From Coriobacteriaceae bacterium (GTDB lineage: Bacteria > Actinomycetota > Coriobacteriia > Coriobacteriales > Eggerthellaceae), in the NCBI GenBank assembly GCA_015062635.1, contig SUUF01000025.1:4763-9767 (forward strand): DNA of 5,005 nt, in the 5' to 3' direction. The stretch's first letter is position 1, and the number at the start of each line of letters is the position of its first letter. Position numbers and translations under genes: made by a program. Below, one piece after another: positions 4,937 to 5,005 of this stretch. Below the pieces are notes generated by a model. That model was not told the DNA's origin and did not search any database. It worked only from the letters and a program-made list of their open reading frames with translations.

Positions 4937-5005
4937 CTATGATACCGCCGCCGGGTAGAAGGTGGGGCGCCCGTCGGGGCAGCGGAAAGCGGGCCGCCCC
5001 ATCCG
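4937..5005 (-). CDS. C-terminal tail of a gene entering from the right (partial)
   Basis: The minus strand is open from the window edge to TAG at 4937-4939 and encodes 22 residues, ending RCPDGRPTFYPAAVS. Almost every third codon position is G or C, as in the real genes here, and the composition looks like protein rather than a shadow frame. It is in the same frame as the metalloprotein and ends 51 bp before its preferred ATG, which suggests an operon. The product cannot be named from so little. A TATCAT at 4939-4944 could instead be a -10 for the metalloprotein, but it has no good -35. Confidence 0.45.
   Translation of the reverse strand, partial: RMGRPAFRCPDGRPTFYPAAVS

Overview
The window is GC-rich DNA with purine-rich Shine-Dalgarno sites and E. 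coli-like TATAAT promoters. Gene style and my memory of related proteins suggest a gut-type actinobacterium, most likely of the class Coriobacteriia; Bifidobacterium is a weaker alternative. This is inference, because the window holds no rRNA or other phylogenetic marker. There is no mobile element, CRISPR array, tRNA or rRNA.

Layout, left to right. Positions 1-55 hold a strong leftward promoter with a 14-bp LacI-type operator in its -35/-10 spacer and a second operator just after its predicted start; its target gene lies off the left edge. Positions 128-1183 (minus) encode a complete LacI/GalR-family repressor. A third copy of the same operator sits at the repressor's own promoter (1215-1228), so it probably represses both itself and the leftward gene. 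Positions 1378-2955 (minus) encode an asparagine-synthetase-like enzyme with an intact ATP-dependent synthetase domain. It lacks the first part of the glutaminase domain, including the Cys nucleophile. Upstream, on the same strand, are a clear intrinsic terminator (3061-3095) and a small acidic 65-residue protein (3154-3351) with a very strong ribosome binding site.

Divergent from the small gene, 3528-4013 (plus) is a gene of about 160 codons interrupted by an in-frame TGA where Trp (TGG) would fit. It ends on a CTAG whose overlapping bases also form the stop codon of the convergent gene at 4010-4885 (minus). That gene encodes a putative zinc metalloprotein with an HECAH (HExxH) motif and a downstream ExxxD. 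A probable C-terminal tail of another minus-strand gene enters from the right edge (4937-5005).

The regulatory circuit (repressor plus three matched operators) is the best-supported functional unit. The pairing of the small acidic protein with the truncated synthetase is the most open-ended: it could be a peptide-modification cassette, but no second modification gene or transporter is visible. Several translation starts are shifted from the longest open frames on the basis of ribosome binding sites, and the reasons are given in each entry.
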